Assembly: GCF_003337555.1 (NCBI RefSeq)
Contig: NZ_QPJK01000003.1
Location: 550,115-614,114, forward strand
Length of the DNA: 64,000 bases
Direction: 5' to 3'
Origin: Pseudorhodoferax soli
GTDB taxonomy: Bacteria > Pseudomonadota > Gammaproteobacteria > Burkholderiales > Burkholderiaceae_C
The notes under the pieces are model-generated. The model was not told where the DNA came from. It saw only the letters and a list, made by a program, of their open reading frames with translations, and searched no databases. This document shows, in pieces, positions 30,972 to 41,137 of the stretch (position 1 is the stretch's first letter; every line of letters starts with the position of its first letter). Position numbers and translations under genes: made by a program.

Positions 30972-32440
30972 GCCGATCCCTGCGCAAACACAGGTTTCAG
31001 CGCGGCATACACCGCACGGAAGCGTTCCATGCGCGGCTGGTGCAGTTCGGCCGTGCCCTCGCCCGGCGTGAACAAGCCGCGCCGTGGCGGCACGGTGCAG
31101 ACCGTGGCCTCGTCGCCGCCATCGGCCAGCCAGGCCAGGCGCGCGGCACCCAGGGCGCCACCCGACTCACCGCCCGCGCCCAGGGCCAGGGGCGCTTGCA
31201 GGATGTCGGCCAGCAGCTGCGACCACCAGGCGCTGCGCGCGCCGCCGCCCACCAGCGACAGCGGCCTGGCACCGGGGGGGCGCGACAGCGTGTCCAGCCC
31301 GTCGCGCAGGCCATGGCCCACGCCCTCGACCACCGCGTAGGCGATGTCGGCACGCGAATGCGCAGGCGTGAGCCCGTACAGCACGCCGCGCGCTTGCGCA
31401 TCGTTGTGCGGCGAGCGCTCGCCCGACAGGTAGGGCAGGAACAGCGGCGCCTGGGCACGCGCCGCGTTGTCCAGCGAAGCCGCGGCATGGAAGAAGCCTG
31501 GGATGTCGGCAAAGCCGAAGGCGCGCACGCCCCAATCCACGCTGCTGGCGGCCGAGAGCATGACCGACATCTGGTGCCAGCGGCCCGGCAGCGCATGGCA
31601 GAAGGCGTGCACGGCGCGCGCCGGGTTCGGTGCGAAGCCGTCGGTGCAGACGAAGATCACGCCCGAGGTACCGAGCGAGACGAAGCCCTGCCCCGGTGCC
31701 ACCAGGCCCATGCCGACCGCGCTGGCGGCGTTGTCGCCACCGCCGCCAGCGATCGGAATGCCGGCCGGCAGGCCCCAGCGCTGCGCGAGTTCGGGCTTGA
31801 TCCGGGCCGACACCGCACTGCCCTCGACCAGGCGGGGCATGTGCGCGCGCGTGAGGCCGGTGGCGGCCAGCAGTTCGTCGGACCAATCGCGCCGGGCCAC
31901 GTCCAGCCACAGCGTGCCGGAGGCGTCGGACATGTCGCTGACGGCCTCCCCGCTCATGGCCAGGCGCAGCCAGTCCTTGGGCAGCAGCACGCGGCGCGTG
32001 CGCGCGAAGATCCCGGGCTCGTGCTCGCGCACCCACAGCAGCTTGGGCGCGGTGAAGCCCGGCATGGCCAGGTTGCCGGTGATGCGGGCCAGGTTGGGCA
32101 CGGCCTGCGTGAGCAGCTCGCACTGCGCGGCGCTGCGGCCGTCGTTCCACAGGATGGCCGGGCGCAGCACGGCGTCGGCCTCGTCGAGCAGCACGGCACC
32201 GTGCATGTGGCCGGACAAGCCGATCGCGCGCACGCTGCGCATGGCGTCGGGATGGCGGGCGCGCAGCGCCGTCATCACGCTGTCCAGCGCCTCGATCCAG
32301 GCGTCGGGCCTCTGCTCGGACCACTGGGGCTGTGGCCGTTGGACGGTCAGCGTCGCATGCGCCACGCCGACGACGCCATGGTCGTCGGCCAGCAGCAAGG
32401 CTTTGAGTTCGGAAGTTCCGAGATCGAGTCCCAGGTACAT
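30968..32440 (-). CDS. xylB: Xylulokinase (FGGY family)
   Basis: The product is 490 residues. FGGY-kinase features are the N-terminal phosphate-binding [13 protein letters not shown], catalytic Asp region [25 protein letters not shown], and C-terminal [16 protein letters not shown]. It phosphorylates D-xylulose made from D-arabitol by the polyol dehydrogenase of the same operon, the role of MtlY in Pseudomonas fluorescens. It follows the AraC regulator gene by 10 bp and is translationally coupled to queC. Confidence 0.94.
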   Translation of the reverse strand: MYLGLDLGTSELKALLLADDHGVVGVAHATLTVQRPQPQWSEQRPDAWIEALDSVMTALRARHPDAMRSVRAIGLSGHMHGAVLLDEADAVLRPAILWNDGRSAAQCELLTQAVPNLARITGNLAMPGFTAPKLLWVREHEPGIFARTRRVLLPKDWLRLAMSGEAVSDMSDASGTLWLDVARRDWSDELLAATGLTRAHMPRLVEGSAVSARIKPELAQRWGLPAGIPIAGGGGDNAASAVGMGLVAPGQGFVSLGTSGVIFVCTDGFAPNPARAVHAFCHALPGRWHQMSVMLSAASSVDWGVRAFGFADIPGFFHAAASLDNAARAQAPLFLPYLSGERSPHNDAQARGVLYGLTPAHSRADIAYAVVEGVGHGLRDGLDTLSRPPGARPLSLVGGGARSAWWSQLLADILQAPLALGAGGESGGALGAARLAWLADGGDEATVCTVPPRRGLFTPGEGTAELHQPRMERFRAVYAALKPVFAQGSA

Positions 32441-32450
32441 GGAAAAGGCT

Positions 32451-33380
32451 TCAAGATGCGCCGCCGAAGCGATGTTCCGCCTGGCGGCGAAACTCCGTGG
32501 GCGTCACGCCCTTGAGCTCCAGAAAACGGCGGTTGAAGTTTGCCACGTTGTTGAAGCCCACTTGGTAGCAGATGTCGGCCACGAAATGGTCGGTCTGCAT
32601 CAGCAGGCGGCAGGCGCTGTTGATGCGCACCATGTTCACGAAGTCGGTGAAGCTGTTGCCCGTGGCGCGCTTGAAGAAGCGCGACAGCCGGCTCTCGCCC
32701 ATGCCCAGCTCGCCGGCCAGGTCCGCCAGGCTGACCGAGGCCGTCAGGTCGCCCGTGATGCGGTCCACGATGCGGTTGATCTGCTCGAGCTCGCCGTCGC
32801 CCTCGGCGCTCTGGATCTGCACCGTGGACAGCAGCCGGTAGTCGCTGCACTGGGCCAGGTCGGCCAGGTATTCGCAGAAGTGGCCGAACCGGCGCACGCC
32901 GCGCGTGGCCTTGACAGCCTGCCAGTGGGCATGGGCGCGGTCGGACATGCCGAAGAACTCGATGCCGTGCCGCGCGCGCTGCAGCAGCGCCATGACCTCG
33001 CGCAGCTCGGGCAGCTCGCGCGCGGCGCGTTCGAGCGGCCCGTGCTCGAACTGGATCACGAGGTCGCGCTCGGCCACGCCCTCGCCCGCATCGAGCGAGA
33101 TCCAGTTGTGCGGCAGGCGTGGGCCACACAGCACCAGGTGGCCGGGCTCGAACTGGCCGATCCAGTCGCCCACGAAGGCCTTGCCCGAGGTGCAGGTGAT
33201 CAGGTGCAGCTCGTATTCGTCGTGGACATGCCAGCGCGCCAGCGGTGTCGGAAAGCCGTGCGCGAGGCAGCGCACGAGGCCGCCGTCCTCGGGCGCCTCG
33301 TAGCCGAGCGCGGGCGAGCGTGCGAACTCGCCTTCCAGTTCGGGATGGCGCTGGCGCGGGCGGCTGCGCGGTGCGGGCAT
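32451..33380 (-). CDS. mtlR: AraC-family regulator of the polyol operon (MtlR-like)
   Basis: The product is 309 residues. The N-terminal cupin sensor domain has HVHDEYELHLITCTSGKAFVGD. The C-terminal double HTH (about 200-300) has LAGELGMGESRLSRFFKRAT and VGFNNVANFNRRF. The sequence resembles MtlR-type activators of mannitol/arabitol operons. Here it lies inside the operon between the fructokinase and xylulokinase genes rather than upstream of it. Likely targets are the repeats before mtlE at 39.8 kb. Confidence 0.88.
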   Translation of the reverse strand: MPAPRSRPRQRHPELEGEFARSPALGYEAPEDGGLVRCLAHGFPTPLARWHVHDEYELHLITCTSGKAFVGDWIGQFEPGHLVLCGPRLPHNWISLDAGEGVAERDLVIQFEHGPLERAARELPELREVMALLQRARHGIEFFGMSDRAHAHWQAVKATRGVRRFGHFCEYLADLAQCSDYRLLSTVQIQSAEGDGELEQINRIVDRITGDLTASVSLADLAGELGMGESRLSRFFKRATGNSFTDFVNMVRINSACRLLMQTDHFVADICYQVGFNNVANFNRRFLELKGVTPTEFRRQAEHRFGGAS

Positions 33381-33384
33381 GCGT

Positions 33385-34341
33385 TCAGCCGAGGGGTGCC
33401 TGCGCTTGCAAGGCCTCGACCGCCGCGCGCTGCGGCGGGTCGGCGCCTTCGCGCGCGCAGTTCAGGGCAGCGGCCGTGGCCGCGAAGCGCAGCACCGCCG
33501 CCCAGGCGTGGTCCGGCAGCGCGGCCAGCGCCTGCGCGTGCTGCACGCCCTGGTCGAGCAAGGCCACCGAGAGGCCAGCGCCGAAGGTGTCGCCGGCACC
33601 GATGGTGTCGACCACCTGCACGGGCGGCGGCCGCACCGCGAGCGGCGGCCGGCCGCGGCGGTACAGCGTGGCACCCTGGGCGCCGCGGGTGAGCAGCACC
33701 GCGACCGGGCCGGCCTGCAACCAGGCGAGGGCCGCCCGCTCCAGCGGCTGGCCGGGGGCCAGCAGCGTGCAGTCCTCGTCGCTGAGCTTGAGCAGCTCGC
33801 ATTCGGCGATGCATTCGGCGCAGCGCGCGCGCCAGGCCGGCAGGTCCTGGACCAGGCTGGGGCGGGCATTGGGGTCGAACACGCGCAGCACCCGGCCGCG
33901 CTGGGCGCGCGCGAAGTCCAGCACGCGCTGGCCCGAGGGTTCGCGCGTCAGCAGGTTGGAGCCATAGTGCAGCCAGCGGCAGCCGTCGGGCAGGGTGGGC
34001 AGCGGATCGGGCGCCCACAGCACGTCGGCCGTGCCCTGCATGTAGAAGGCGTAGCGGTTGGTCTGCGGAGTGCGCTCCACGAAGGCCAGCGTGCTGGGCG
34101 CGCTGCTGCGCAGCACCAGGTCGGTGGCGATGCCGTTGGCCTGCAGATGGGCCAGCAGGCGCTCGCCGAACAGGTCGGTGGAGAGCTGGGTGAGGTAGCC
34201 CACGGCTGCGCCCAGCCGCGCAGCCGCGACGGCGCCGTTGAGCAGCGCGCCGCCCACATGGCCCTGCAACTGCAGGTCCGCACCCGGCTGGGCCGTGAAG
34301 TCGATCAGGGCCTCGCCGATGAAGGCGATGCGAAAGCTCAC
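33385..34341 (-). CDS. mtlZ: Fructokinase (PfkB family)
   Basis: The product is 318 residues from a GTG start at 34341. It has PfkB signature 1-like GGALLNGAVAAARLGA and signature 2 VVDTIGAGDTFGAGLSVAL with catalytic Asp in the GAGD motif. It phosphorylates fructose from mannitol oxidation, corresponding to MtlZ. The GTG start was chosen because VSFRIAFIGEALIDF is the family N-terminus, and it overlaps the dehydrogenase stop as GTGA, implying coupling. A longer upstream frame has no homology-like content. Confidence 0.9.
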   Translation of the reverse strand: MSFRIAFIGEALIDFTAQPGADLQLQGHVGGALLNGAVAAARLGAAVGYLTQLSTDLFGERLLAHLQANGIATDLVLRSSAPSTLAFVERTPQTNRYAFYMQGTADVLWAPDPLPTLPDGCRWLHYGSNLLTREPSGQRVLDFARAQRGRVLRVFDPNARPSLVQDLPAWRARCAECIAECELLKLSDEDCTLLAPGQPLERAALAWLQAGPVAVLLTRGAQGATLYRRGRPPLAVRPPPVQVVDTIGAGDTFGAGLSVALLDQGVQHAQALAALPDHAWAAVLRFAATAAALNCAREGADPPQRAAVEALQAQAPLG

Positions 34342-35744
34342 GGCACCGCCCTCCCCTGCACGAACGCCGCGACACGCTGGTCGGCCTGGCGCAGCGCGGC
34401 CACCAGCCGTGCGTCGCCGGCCAGGTCGCCCCACAGCTGGCGGTCGGCCGCGAGCGCGGCTGCAGGATCGGCGGCGGCACAGATCGCGTGGGCAGTGGCC
34501 GGGTCCATGCCCTGGTCCTGGTAGGCGTAGGGCAGCTCGCCTGCATGCCAGCGCTGCAGGAAAGCCAGGAACAGCGCGGGCAGCATGGCCACCGCGGCGA
34601 TGGGCTGGCCGGCCGCCAGCCGCTCGCGCACCGTGGGCGCGATGAAGCCGGGGATCTTGGCGAAGCCGTCGGCCGCCACGCGCTGGTTGGTGTCACGGAT
34701 CGCCGGGTTGGCGAAGCGCTCCAGCACCACGTCGCGGTAGGCCGGCAGGTCCACCGGGCTGGGCGCACCGGGCCGCTGCAGGCAGGGGATCACGTCTTCG
34801 GTCACGTAGTCGTGGGCCATCTGTCGGATCGCAGGGTCGAGCGTGCCTTCGTGGATGTACTGCAAGCCGGCCAATGTACCTGCCCAGGCGATGCAGCTGT
34901 GGCTGGCGTTGAGGATGCGGATCTTGGCCTCCTCGTAGGGTTGGACCGAGCGCACCAGCTCCACGCCGACCTGCTCCCAGGCCGGGCGGCCGGCCGCGAA
35001 ATCGTCCTCGATGACCCACTGGATGAAGCTCTCGCCCGTGACGGGCGCCGCATCTGCGATGCCGGTGGCCTGGCGCACGCGTTCGCGCAGTGCAGGCGGG
35101 GGGCGCGGCGTGATGCGGTCCACCATGGCGTTCGGGCAGGTGGTGTTCTGGCGTGTCCAGGCCGCGAGCGGGCCTTCGCCCGCGGCCTCGAGGAACGCCA
35201 GCAGCGCGGCGCGGAAGCGCTCGCCGTTGTGGCGCAGGTTGTCGCAGTTCAGCAGCGTGAGCGGGCCGGTGCCGGCGGCGCGGCGTGCGCGCAGGATGGC
35301 CGCCACGGCGCCGTAGACCGTCTCGCCGGCCTCGCCGCGCGCAGCCCGCGCGATGTCGGCCGCCAGTTCGGGCTGGCTGGGGTCGAGCTGGTGCGATGGG
35401 TCCAGGTAGTAGCCGGCCTCGGTCACCGTGAACGAGACGATGCGCGTGGCCGGGTCGGCGCCGCGCACCACCATGGCCGCCAGGCCGGGTGCATAGGCAA
35501 TGATCTCGCGGATGGCGGTGATGCGCTCGTAGCGGCGCACGCCGGCCGGCGTGACGGTCTCCAGCGTGTAGGCGCCGCCCTGGTCGGCCAGGGCCTGCAC
35601 CACGTCGGCCATGTCGGGGCGGATGTTGCAGCCGGACAGCTGCCAGCGCCGGTCGCCTCTGTCGATCAGGCGCTGCAGGTAGACGGCCTGGTGCGCCCGG
35701 TGGAAGGAGCCCAGGCCCAGGTGCAGGATGACGTAGGGTGCCAC
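34338..35744 (-). CDS. mtlD: Mannitol/D-arabinitol dehydrogenase family protein
   Basis: The product is 468 residues of the long-chain mannitol dehydrogenase family. It has an N-terminal Rossmann region LHLGLGSFHRAHQAVYL and the polyol-site signature KIRILNASHSCIAWAG, containing the catalytic Lys and the Asn/His. It oxidises mannitol to fructose and/or arabitol to xylulose with NAD. The presence of both a fructokinase and a xylulokinase downstream suggests it uses both. It is slightly shorter than P. fluorescens MDH (493), closer to DalD arabinitol dehydrogenases. It lies 9 bp after mtlK. Confidence 0.92.
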   Translation of the reverse strand: MAPYVILHLGLGSFHRAHQAVYLQRLIDRGDRRWQLSGCNIRPDMADVVQALADQGGAYTLETVTPAGVRRYERITAIREIIAYAPGLAAMVVRGADPATRIVSFTVTEAGYYLDPSHQLDPSQPELAADIARAARGEAGETVYGAVAAILRARRAAGTGPLTLLNCDNLRHNGERFRAALLAFLEAAGEGPLAAWTRQNTTCPNAMVDRITPRPPPALRERVRQATGIADAAPVTGESFIQWVIEDDFAAGRPAWEQVGVELVRSVQPYEEAKIRILNASHSCIAWAGTLAGLQYIHEGTLDPAIRQMAHDYVTEDVIPCLQRPGAPSPVDLPAYRDVVLERFANPAIRDTNQRVAADGFAKIPGFIAPTVRERLAAGQPIAAVAMLPALFLAFLQRWHAGELPYAYQDQGMDPATAHAICAAADPAAALAADRQLWGDLAGDARLVAALRQADQRVAAFVQGRAVP

Positions 35745-35753
35745 GGTGTGCGC

Positions 35754-36788
<1,035 letters not shown>

Positions 36789-36800
36789 TGGGGGCTCCGC

Positions 36801-37643
36801 TTACTTGACCGCACCGAAGGTGAGGCCCTGGACGAGTTGCTTCTGGCTGAACCAGCCGAAGACGACGATGGGTGCGATGGCCATCAGCGAAGCCGCCGAC
36901 AGCTTGGCCCAGAACAGGCCCTCGGGGCTGGAGTAGGAGGCGATCAGCGTGGCCAGCGTGCCGGCCTTGGCGGAGGTCAGGTTGAGCGCCCAGAAGGCCT
37001 CGTTCCAGCTCAGCACCAGGCACAGCAGGCCGCACGAGGCCAGCCCGCCCACCGACAGCGGCAGCACCACCTCGCGGAACTCGGTCCACAGGTTGGCGCC
37101 GTCCATGCGCGCCGCCTCCAGGATCTCGGCCGGGATTTCCTTGTAGTTGGTGTAGAGCATCCAGACCATGATGGGCAGGTTGGACAACGTGAACACGAGG
37201 ATCAGTGCAGGCAGCGAATCGAGCATGCCGGCGCTCTGCGCGAGCACGTAGATCGGCACCAGCGCGCCGACGGCCGGCATCATCTTGGTCGACAGCATCC
37301 ACATCAGGATGTCGCGCGTGGCGCGGGTCTTGAAGAAGGCCATCGAGTACGCGGCCGGTGCGGCAATCGCCAGGCCCAGGATGGTCGAGGCCACGCTGGC
37401 GATCAGCGAGTTCCGTGCATAGAGCAGGTAGTCGCTGCGGCTCTGCACCTCGGCGAAGTTGTGCAGCGTGGGCTCGAACACGAACAGCGGCGGCACAGCG
37501 ATGGCCTGCAGCTCGGTCTTGAAGGCCGTGAGGAACAGCCAGCCGAGCGGGAAGAACAGCAGCAGCGCGAGGGACCAGGCGACCACCGTGCGCAGCGCGG
37601 TGGGCCAGAAGGTGTTGGGAGGTTTGCTGGCCTGCATGGTCAA
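36801..37643 (-). CDS. mtlG: Polyol ABC transporter permease (MtlG type)
   Basis: The product is 280 residues with six helices and the carbohydrate-permease EAA loop EILEAARMDGANLWTEFREV. It forms the heterodimeric channel with MtlF. Its start overlaps the mtlF stop by 4 bp. The C-terminal QKQLVQGLTFGAVK is typical of MalG-type permeases. Confidence 0.94.
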   Translation of the reverse strand: MTMQASKPPNTFWPTALRTVVAWSLALLLFFPLGWLFLTAFKTELQAIAVPPLFVFEPTLHNFAEVQSRSDYLLYARNSLIASVASTILGLAIAAPAAYSMAFFKTRATRDILMWMLSTKMMPAVGALVPIYVLAQSAGMLDSLPALILVFTLSNLPIMVWMLYTNYKEIPAEILEAARMDGANLWTEFREVVLPLSVGGLASCGLLCLVLSWNEAFWALNLTSAKAGTLATLIASYSSPEGLFWAKLSAASLMAIAPIVVFGWFSQKQLVQGLTFGAVK

Positions 37644-38497
37644 TCCAGGTTCTTGCCGATGATGCGGATGAGGAAGGCCGCGACGATGTTGGCCAGCACC
37701 ACCGCGAACAACGCGCCGGCCGAGGCCACGCCCACGTCGAAGTTCAAGAGCGACTGCTTGAAGATCATGTAGGTCAGGTTGGTGCTGGCGTTGCCGGGGC
37801 CGCCGCTGGTGGTGATCGCGATCTCGGCGAACACCGACAGCAGGAAGATCATCTCGATCATGATGACCACGGCCATGGCCCGGCCCAGGTGCGGCAGCGT
37901 CAGGTAGAAGAAGCGCTGCACGGCGGTGGCGCCGTCCATGCGCGCGGCCTCCATCTGCTCACGGTCCAGCGACTGCAGCGAGGTGATGAAGATCAGGCAG
38001 GCGAACGGCAGCCACTGCCAGGCCACCATGACGATGACCGAGAACAGCGGCAGGTCGGTCAGCCAGTCCACTGGCTCGGCGCCGAAGAACTTCCACAGGT
38101 TGGCCAGCACCCCGTAGATGGGGTTCATCATCATGTGCTTCCACAGCAGCGCGTTGACCGCGGGCATGACGAAGAAGGGCGAGATCAGCAGCACGCGCAC
38201 GATGCCCTGGCCGGGGAACGGGTCGTTGACGAGCAGCGCCAGCAGCGTGCCGCCGATCAGCGTGATGAGGATCACGCTGCCGATCAGCACCAGCGTGTTG
38301 CCCACGGCCGGCCAGAAGTCCGGGTCGGTGACGAAGTACGCGAAGTTCTCCAGTCCCGCGAACGGACGTTCGCCGGGCTGCATGAGGTTGTAGCTGACGA
38401 ACGAGAAGTACAGCGTCATCAGCAGCGGCACGATCGACCAGAGGAGGAGCGTGACGACCGCGGGGGCCATCAGGGCCCGGGGCAACAGCCGGTTCAT
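37640..38497 (-). CDS. mtlF: Polyol ABC transporter permease (MtlF type)
   Basis: The product is 285 residues, a MalF-type permease with six predicted helices. The EAA loop is EQMEAARMDGATAVQRFFYLTLP. It pairs with MtlG. It lies 19 bp after the binding-protein gene and overlaps mtlG by ATGA. Confidence 0.94.
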   Translation of the reverse strand: MNRLLPRALMAPAVVTLLLWSIVPLLMTLYFSFVSYNLMQPGERPFAGLENFAYFVTDPDFWPAVGNTLVLIGSVILITLIGGTLLALLVNDPFPGQGIVRVLLISPFFVMPAVNALLWKHMMMNPIYGVLANLWKFFGAEPVDWLTDLPLFSVIVMVAWQWLPFACLIFITSLQSLDREQMEAARMDGATAVQRFFYLTLPHLGRAMAVVIMIEMIFLLSVFAEIAITTSGGPGNASTNLTYMIFKQSLLNFDVGVASAGALFAVVLANIVAAFLIRIIGKNLD

Positions 38498-38516
38498 GGG
38501 GAAGGCCTGCCTGTGC

Positions 38517-39824
38517 TTACTTGTAGTAGCCCGCCTTCTTCATCTCGCGCTCGGCCAGGGTCTGCGAGGTCTTGAGCGCCTGGTCCACCGTGGAGCGGCC
38601 GGCCAGTGCCGCGCTCATCTGCTGGCCCACGCCCACGCCGATGGCCTGGAACTCTGGGATGGCGGCGTACTGCACGCCGACGTAGGGCGACTTGGCCAGG
38701 GTGCTGTCGTTCGGGTTGGCCGAATCGATCGCCTTCTTTTCCGCCGCGGCGAACACGGCGACCTTCTGGAACTCGGGGTTGGCATAGGTGCTCTTGCGCG
38801 TGCCGGTGGGCACGGCATGCCAGCCATGGGTCTTGGCGACCAGGTTCACGTAGTCCTTGGAGGTGGCCCAGCGGATGAACTTCTGCGCGGCGTCGGCCTT
38901 CGTGGAGCTGGAAGGGATGGCCAGGTTCCAGGACCACAGCCAGTTCGCGCCCTTGGGCGTCACGGCGGTCGGCGCTTGCGCGAAGGCCACCTTGTCGGCC
39001 ACCTTGGACTGCTTGGGGTCGCTGATGAACGATGCCGCGATGGTCGCGTCCACCCACTGCGCGCACTTGCCCTCGTTGAACAGCGCCAGGTTCTCGTTGA
39101 AGCTGTTGGCCGAGGCACCGGGCGGGCCGTACTGCTTCATGAGGTCCACGTAGAAGGTGATCGCGTCCTTCCAGGGCTTGGATTCGAGCTGCGGCTTCCA
39201 GGCCATGTCGAACCACTGGCCGCCCCAGGTGTTGACCATGGTGGTGATCAGCGCCATGTTGTCGCCCCAGCCCGGCTTGCCGCGCAGGCACATGCCGTAG
39301 ACCCCCGCCTTGGGATCGTGCACCTTGGCGGCGAAGGCCTTGACCTGCTCCCAGGTCGGCTGGTCGCCGAGCTGCACGCCGGCCTTGTCGGCCAGGTCCT
39401 TGCGGTACATCAGCATGGAGCTCTCGGCGTAGAACGGCGCAGCGTAGAGCTTGCCCTCGTACGACAGGCCTTCGCGGATGGCAGGCAACAGGTCGTCCAC
39501 ATCGTAGGCCGCGTCGGTGGCGATGGGCTTGAGCCAGCCCTTCCTGGACCAGATCGGCGCCTCGTACAGGCCGATGGTCATGACGTCGAACTGGCCGCCC
39601 TTGGTGGCGATGTCGGTCGTCACGCGCTGGCGCAGCACGCCCTCTTCGAGCGTCACCCACTTGAGCTTGACGCCCGGGTTGGCCTTCTCGAACTCCGGCG
39701 TGAGCTTCTGCATCTCGATCATGTGGCCGTTGTTGACGGTGGCGATGACGAGCTCCTGGGCCTGGGCGGCCAGGGCGGCCGTGGCCAGTGCGGCCACGAG
39801 GGCGGTGCGGACGAAACGCTGCAT
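38517..39824 (-). CDS. mtlE: Polyol ABC transporter substrate-binding protein (MtlE type)
   Basis: The product is 435 residues. A signal peptide (MQRFVRTALVAALATAALAA, cleavage after AQA) is followed by a family 1 sugar-binding fold (SBP_bac_1), with TVNNGHMIEMQKLTPEFEKA and Trp/Tyr-rich ligand-site segments. It captures mannitol, sorbitol or arabitol in the periplasm. It is the first gene of the operon. The Shine-Dalgarno CAGGAGA lies 5 bp before ATG 39824. Confidence 0.94.
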   Translation of the reverse strand: MQRFVRTALVAALATAALAAQAQELVIATVNNGHMIEMQKLTPEFEKANPGVKLKWVTLEEGVLRQRVTTDIATKGGQFDVMTIGLYEAPIWSRKGWLKPIATDAAYDVDDLLPAIREGLSYEGKLYAAPFYAESSMLMYRKDLADKAGVQLGDQPTWEQVKAFAAKVHDPKAGVYGMCLRGKPGWGDNMALITTMVNTWGGQWFDMAWKPQLESKPWKDAITFYVDLMKQYGPPGASANSFNENLALFNEGKCAQWVDATIAASFISDPKQSKVADKVAFAQAPTAVTPKGANWLWSWNLAIPSSSTKADAAQKFIRWATSKDYVNLVAKTHGWHAVPTGTRKSTYANPEFQKVAVFAAAEKKAIDSANPNDSTLAKSPYVGVQYAAIPEFQAIGVGVGQQMSAALAGRSTVDQALKTSQTLAEREMKKAGYYK

Positions 39825-39833
39825 GGTGTCTCC

Positions 39834-39886
39834 TGTCTTGGAATCGTGTGTGCCGCGATTCTGGAGACTCTGTCTTGCGTGTCTTG
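39834..39886. promoter_or_regulatory. TGTCTTG repeats in the mtl operon promoter region
   Basis: The heptamer TGTCTTG occurs at 39834-39840, 39871-39877 and 39880-39886, read as CAAGACA in the operon direction. The last two are 9 bp apart. Direct repeats close to the promoter are typical for AraC-type activators, so these are candidates for the MtlR-like protein. The copy nearest the gene overlaps the mtlE Shine-Dalgarno region and may be coincidental. Confidence 0.4.
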
Positions 39887-39960
39887 TCCTATTGGCCCCG
39901 CCTCTGATACTTTTATGCGCAATGAACCCCGGATATTCCCTTGGTTTTCACCATAGAGGA

Positions 39961-40812
39961 TCAGTCCAGGGAACCAGGGACCTGTTCGGCGATGTCTTGC
40001 AGGGCCTGTAACGCCGGCGCCGGCATGGCCACGTCGTGCGGGCCGGTCACGGCGGCCTCGCGCGGGTTGATGCGCACCAGGCGGGCGCCCAGGCCGCGCT
40101 GCACCCCCTGCACGAAGTGGCGCACCGAAGGCACGGCCGTGCCCGCGCCGATCTCGACGACGACCAGCCGTGCACGCGTGCGGCGCAGGCCGGCCAGCCA
40201 GTCCTGCAGCTGCGCCGCCTGGGCCTGCTCGCGTTGCGCATTCCAATCGCCGTCGCCGAACATCAGGATGTTGGGCCGCGCGAGCGCGCCGCAGTGCGGG
40301 CAGCGCGGCGGCGCATTGAGGAGCCGGCACTGCCCGGTGTCGACCTCGGGCACGAACGCGTCCGCCGGCCAGACGGCGCCGCGGCAATCTTCCAGGCATT
40401 GCAGGTGGTGGATGGAGCCATGGCACTCCAGCAGCGCGGCGGGCGCCGTGCCGGCCTGCTGGAAATGGCCGTCGACGTTGCTGGTGAACACGGCCCAGCC
40501 CTGGCGCATGCGCCGGCCCCAGCCTTCGAGCAGCGCGAAGCCGGCATGCGGCGCCGTGGCACGGTACAGCGCCAGCCGGTGGCCGTAGAAGCCCCAGGCG
40601 AGGGCCGGGTCGCGCCGGAAGCTCGCCGGGGAAGCTGCGCTGTAGAAGTCGATGCCGGCGCGGCCGAGCGCCGGGTAGGCGCGCCAGAAACCCTCGGGAC
40701 CGCGAAAGTCCGGCAGCCCCGAATCCACGCCCATGCCGGCGCCGGCGGCCACGAGCAATGCGTCGGCCTGTGCAATGCAGGCGGCGGCACGTTCGCTCGG
40801 GGATGCGGGCAT
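39961..40812 (-). CDS. Sir2-family NAD-dependent protein deacylase
   Basis: The product is 283 residues. The NAD motif is GAGMGVDSGLPDFRG, the second motif TSNVDGHFQQAG (classical TQNID), catalytic His131 is in LECHGSIHHL, and two Cys pairs are in CLEDC and CPHCG for structural zinc. It removes acyl groups from protein lysines using NAD. The substituted TSN motif occurs in one bacterial subgroup and need not abolish activity. It is transcribed on its own, upstream of and in the same direction as the mtl operon but separated from it by the promoter region. Confidence 0.92.
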   Translation of the reverse strand: MPASPSERAAACIAQADALLVAAGAGMGVDSGLPDFRGPEGFWRAYPALGRAGIDFYSAASPASFRRDPALAWGFYGHRLALYRATAPHAGFALLEGWGRRMRQGWAVFTSNVDGHFQQAGTAPAALLECHGSIHHLQCLEDCRGAVWPADAFVPEVDTGQCRLLNAPPRCPHCGALARPNILMFGDGDWNAQREQAQAAQLQDWLAGLRRTRARLVVVEIGAGTAVPSVRHFVQGVQRGLGARLVRINPREAAVTGPHDVAMPAPALQALQDIAEQVPGSLD

Positions 40813-40888
40813 GCGCCCTACTCTACAGAAGGCTTATCCACGCCGGGGGCGTTACATGGCTGTCATGCCCGCTGCCTACACTGGCCCC

Positions 40889-41137
40889 ATGCACAAAGGC
40901 ATCGTGATCGCAGTCGCGGCAACTGCGGGCCGCCTGGTCCTGGAACTCGAAGGCGGCCGCTGCGCCATCCTGCAATTCATCAAGGGCACGCGCGTGCGTG
41001 CAGGCGATGTGCTCGCAGGCAAGTTCTTCAACGTGGGCGGCGCCCGGCTGCAGCACCTGGACGGCCAGGCCGTGGTCTGCGCGATGCTCGGCTTTCGCAC
41101 GCGCGAGACCGCGCTGCGCATGCTGCGGCAGGGCTGA
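40889..41137 (+). CDS. Small beta-rich conserved-looking protein
   Basis: The product is 82 residues starting MHKGIVIAVAATAGRLVLEL. It is predicted to be mostly short beta strands with a Gly/Val pattern like a small OB or S1-like barrel (CAILQFIKGTRVRAGDVLAG), then a helical end RETALRMLRQG. There is no signal peptide. I do not recognise a named family. The ATG at 40889 has no strong Shine-Dalgarno but follows a plausible -10 (TACACT). It is divergent from the sirtuin gene and its stop abuts that of the convergent xdhC-like gene. Confidence 0.65.
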   Translation: MHKGIVIAVAATAGRLVLELEGGRCAILQFIKGTRVRAGDVLAGKFFNVGGARLQHLDGQAVVCAMLGFRTRETALRMLRQG

